Under the pieces are notes generated by a model. It made no database searches. It saw nothing but the letters and a program-made list of their open reading frames with translations, and was not told the origin of the DNA. Source: Phycisphaeraceae bacterium (GTDB lineage: Bacteria; Planctomycetota; Phycisphaerae; Phycisphaerales; Phycisphaeraceae). From it: DNA of 24,017 nt. Positions within the stretch are counted from its first letter, which is position 1; each line of letters starts with the position of its first letter. A program made the position numbers and the translations under genes. Location: contig PUNN01000380.1 in the NCBI GenBank assembly GCA_003552605.1, forward strand, positions 1 to 24,017, in the 5' to 3' direction. Below are positions 22,901 to 24,017 of this stretch, piece after piece.

Positions 22901-24017
22901 AGGGGGATGAACAGCAGTGTCGACAGGTTGCGCTGCGGGGAGTGGATCCGCACGGGGCGTGATGTGGCCGTGATGGTGCCGTGCCGTACCGTGGCCTCGA
23001 CGGCCTCCCGGCGGATGGTTTCAGAAAGCAGGTCGAAGCCGAGCGCACGAGTGCGGTCATCATCAGGATTGGCGATGTGCTGAAGCGGTGCGTAGACCGC
23101 CCGCCGATCGGCGGGCCGCAGGTCGCCGCCTTCGGCATCGGTGATGGTGAAGCCTTCGAGATGTGCCTGCATGCGCTGTTCGAAGACATCACGTTGCTCA
23201 TCACGTATCCACGGGATCCATCCGATTGCATCGATGGCCTCACCTTGCTCGTAGGTGTGCTGCGCGATGGAAAAGAACCGTTCAGCGGGGATCTCATCAT
23301 CGATATCACCCAGCCAGTATCCGGCGTTGACCAGCAGTTGAGCGTTGGTGTGAAGCGCGTATTCGATGTGGCGAGATACCGGCCGGGCCCAGTCGCGGAA
23401 CTCATCGCGATCCTGAGCGGCTTCGTAGCGACTCGTGATCAGGCCCACCATCCATGTGCCGAGCAGGCAGAGGCAAAGCGTGATGCATACCGCGATCCGC
23501 CGCGGCGGCAGCCAATGCTCGGCGGGGGCCAGCAGCACCAGCAGCGGCGCCCCGACCACGGCGATGCCGAGCGCCTCGGCCAGCCACCAGTTCAGGATGG
23601 CCGCGGTGACAGCCGGCGCGGCGATGCCGCTGTCAATAGCCACGCCCAGGCCGGCGGCGATTGCCCCGGGTATGCTCGCAAGGGGCGCGGTGACCAGCAT
23701 GAATCCGGCAAGCCCGCTCCCATTGGACAGGGGCAACGAAGGGTCGATGAATCGAAGGGCCAGTGCCCGTCCGATCAGGGCCCCGGCGGTGGCGGCCGTG
23801 GCGGCGAGTCCGGCCCCGGCGAGGCCGGAAAAAGAGCCATCTGCCGCCACATGCGCTACGCCCATCCCCAGAAACACCGCTGGCCATGCCTTCGGGCCGA
23901 GCCGCACCAGCCCCGCGACCCCCACCCCCGCTGCGGCCAGAACCGCCGGCGGCCCGGCCGGTGTGGCCAACCATTGCAAACCCGCCCAGGCCAAGAGTGC
24001 GTAAAGCCCCCCGAAGC
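19918..24017 (-). CDS. MASE1-CHASE-multi-PAS sensor histidine kinase, N-terminus cut by window
   Basis: About 1365 residues are visible. The frame stays open to the right edge (FGGLYALLAWAG... precedes the first in-window TTG at 23994), so the true start lies outside. In order: a MASE1-like multi-helix membrane domain (24017 to about 23480), a membrane helix (CITLCLCLLGTWMVGLI), a CHASE-type extracellular domain (about 23430-22570), a second helix (ALWASLLLSAMLLSLVLVLSG), PAS 1 (about 22360-22010), PAS 2 (21990-21630), PAS 3 (21600-21250), a coiled coil (HRVAERTDELEQANKKL), PAS 4 (21100-20710), HisKA with AAGIAHEINNPLG (phospho-acceptor His codon 20641-20643) and HATPase with MIQNAVNAG, DNGRGI and GGTGLGLSI. 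It autophosphorylates on His after sensing an external ligand and cytoplasmic cues. No receiver domain or response regulator gene is visible, so its partner is elsewhere or upstream. An odd Gly/Asp/His/Arg-rich insert (TPDADTHPRDGGGNRSAE) sits between the N and G1 boxes. Confidence 0.93.
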   Translation of the reverse strand, partial: FGGLYALLAWAGLQWLATPAGPPAVLAAAGVGVAGLVRLGPKAWPAVFLGMGVAHVAADGSFSGLAGAGLAATAATAGALIGRALALRFIDPSLPLSNGSGLAGFMLVTAPLASIPGAIAAGLGVAIDSGIAAPAVTAAILNWWLAEALGIAVVGAPLLVLLAPAEHWLPPRRIAVCITLCLCLLGTWMVGLITSRYEAAQDRDEFRDWARPVSRHIEYALHTNAQLLVNAGYWLGDIDDEIPAERFFSIAQHTYEQGEAIDAIGWIPWIRDEQRDVFEQRMQAHLEGFTITDAEGGDLRPADRRAVYAPLQHIANPDDDRTRALGFDLLSETIRREAVEATVRHGTITATSRPVRIHSPQRNLSTLLFIPLYENEGSGHDGPLEEAPLRGILNAAMDLYGLVAPALDVAEGRAAVLAIVDATDPAEPVELLSIRNGSDPATSADQRPVRADADAAAPDFERKVAFANRTWAVRLHQPLLSAAPFGWQTTIALWASLLLSAMLLSLVLVLSGRTLTYQRLAQRRYLELQSASATVDEQVRDRMYAEAMLDDSERRFATLAMASPVMIYHADADGRIDFVNRKAEQIVGCPPEALLGDGWLRFIHEHDRPRVHTQWEQVVTCGRPLHAAYRMVRPDGETIEVLEQGVPVRDAAGTLTGSVGTITDVTPLKETERALVEAEQRYRMATEAGGTAVWTADLKRGRYIIDGELAAKLGVPPKQDTCDTWQALIHTDDRVWVGSQWNECCNGQRYRLDIECRAHDAEGELRWLDVHGTVIRDGEGAAVMLTGIVRDVTERKQQEEALRSSELRYRTLLDNLPDYIGRFDHAMRHIYINCGPLEALPGAGAACPGRTLAEIGLEREEAERLEHAIAAVFEHGEPASLEHDLTLNGEVRHFEFRMLPEYAMPDQIAFVLTIGRDVTERRRAEHALENARSELEHRVAERTDELEQANKKLIKANRDLVQEIIQRGEIEQELRHSRRFTENILNADPSHIYIADLISRCAGFVNQRLADFLGIGPANPGEITAETISERLHPEDHAVLMRHLDVLWQLPDGKVAECELRLRSPRDDYRWMHLYDTVFARDREGRPTQVLGSAVDVTDRKVAEIGVRRAERLAAIGTLAAGIAHEINNPLGTILISAHEVRSSIDDGSSRELEHARDMLEQIIASTNRCGDIVKRVLRFTRQAHAERSDHDLAEVARNAIEITHRHIENQGATVDLDAEPALPPASIFATEMEQVFINMIQNAVNAGADHVQIRIRSDNTPDADTHPRDGGGNRSAEGQRCNHGRITVEIRDNGRGISEADATRIFDPFFTTRLHEGGTGLGLSICHGIVSDHGGEIRIEHTGPDGTTFRFDLPVAGPDGTPAT

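Overview
The window comes from a GC-rich Gram-negative genome. lpxB marks an outer membrane with lipid A. Many secreted or lipoprotein enzymes, GTG starts and an unassigned polysaccharide-degradation cluster without SusC/SusD fit Planctomycetota, perhaps Phycisphaerae. That placement is inferred from gene style; no rRNA or taxonomic marker is present.

Region 1 (2-10325, + strand) looks like a carbohydrate-degradation cluster of five exported proteins. Three are paralogues of one large family with a probable alpha/alpha-barrel followed by beta-structure: a 5'-cut copy, an intact copy, and a copy at the far end. Between them lie two paralogous TIM-barrel glycoside hydrolases with clan GH-A catalytic signatures (Asn-Glu-Pro acid/base, later Glu nucleophile). 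A strong intrinsic terminator sits inside the cluster, between the second and third genes. I cannot name the substrate.

Region 2 (10419-13690, + strand) is a compact signalling module: an ECF sigma factor, a membrane-spanning zinc-binding anti-sigma factor, a membrane-anchored CpxP/Spy-like LTxxQ protein overlapping it by ATGA, and then a secreted, extremely Arg/Asp/Glu-rich coil with a 192-bp internal duplication, closed by a near-perfect terminator. The layout recalls the CnrH/CnrY/CnrX type of envelope or metal sensing.

Region 3 (13846-18248) holds housekeeping and miscellaneous genes. lpxB is on the + strand, possibly leaderless. On the - strand are a class IV PLP aminotransferase/aminodeoxychorismate-lyase-type enzyme with an altered cofactor residue, a Yellow/MRJP-type beta-propeller lipoprotein and a TPR lipoprotein.

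Region 4 (18364-24017) has two small + strand proteins of unknown function. The second is preceded by a sigma70-like promoter and a leader carrying a phased 11-nt G-rich tandem repeat. Opposing them is a very large - strand sensor histidine kinase (MASE1-CHASE-four PAS-HisKA-HATPase) that runs off the right edge. No tRNA, rRNA, CRISPR array, insertion sequence or att site was seen.
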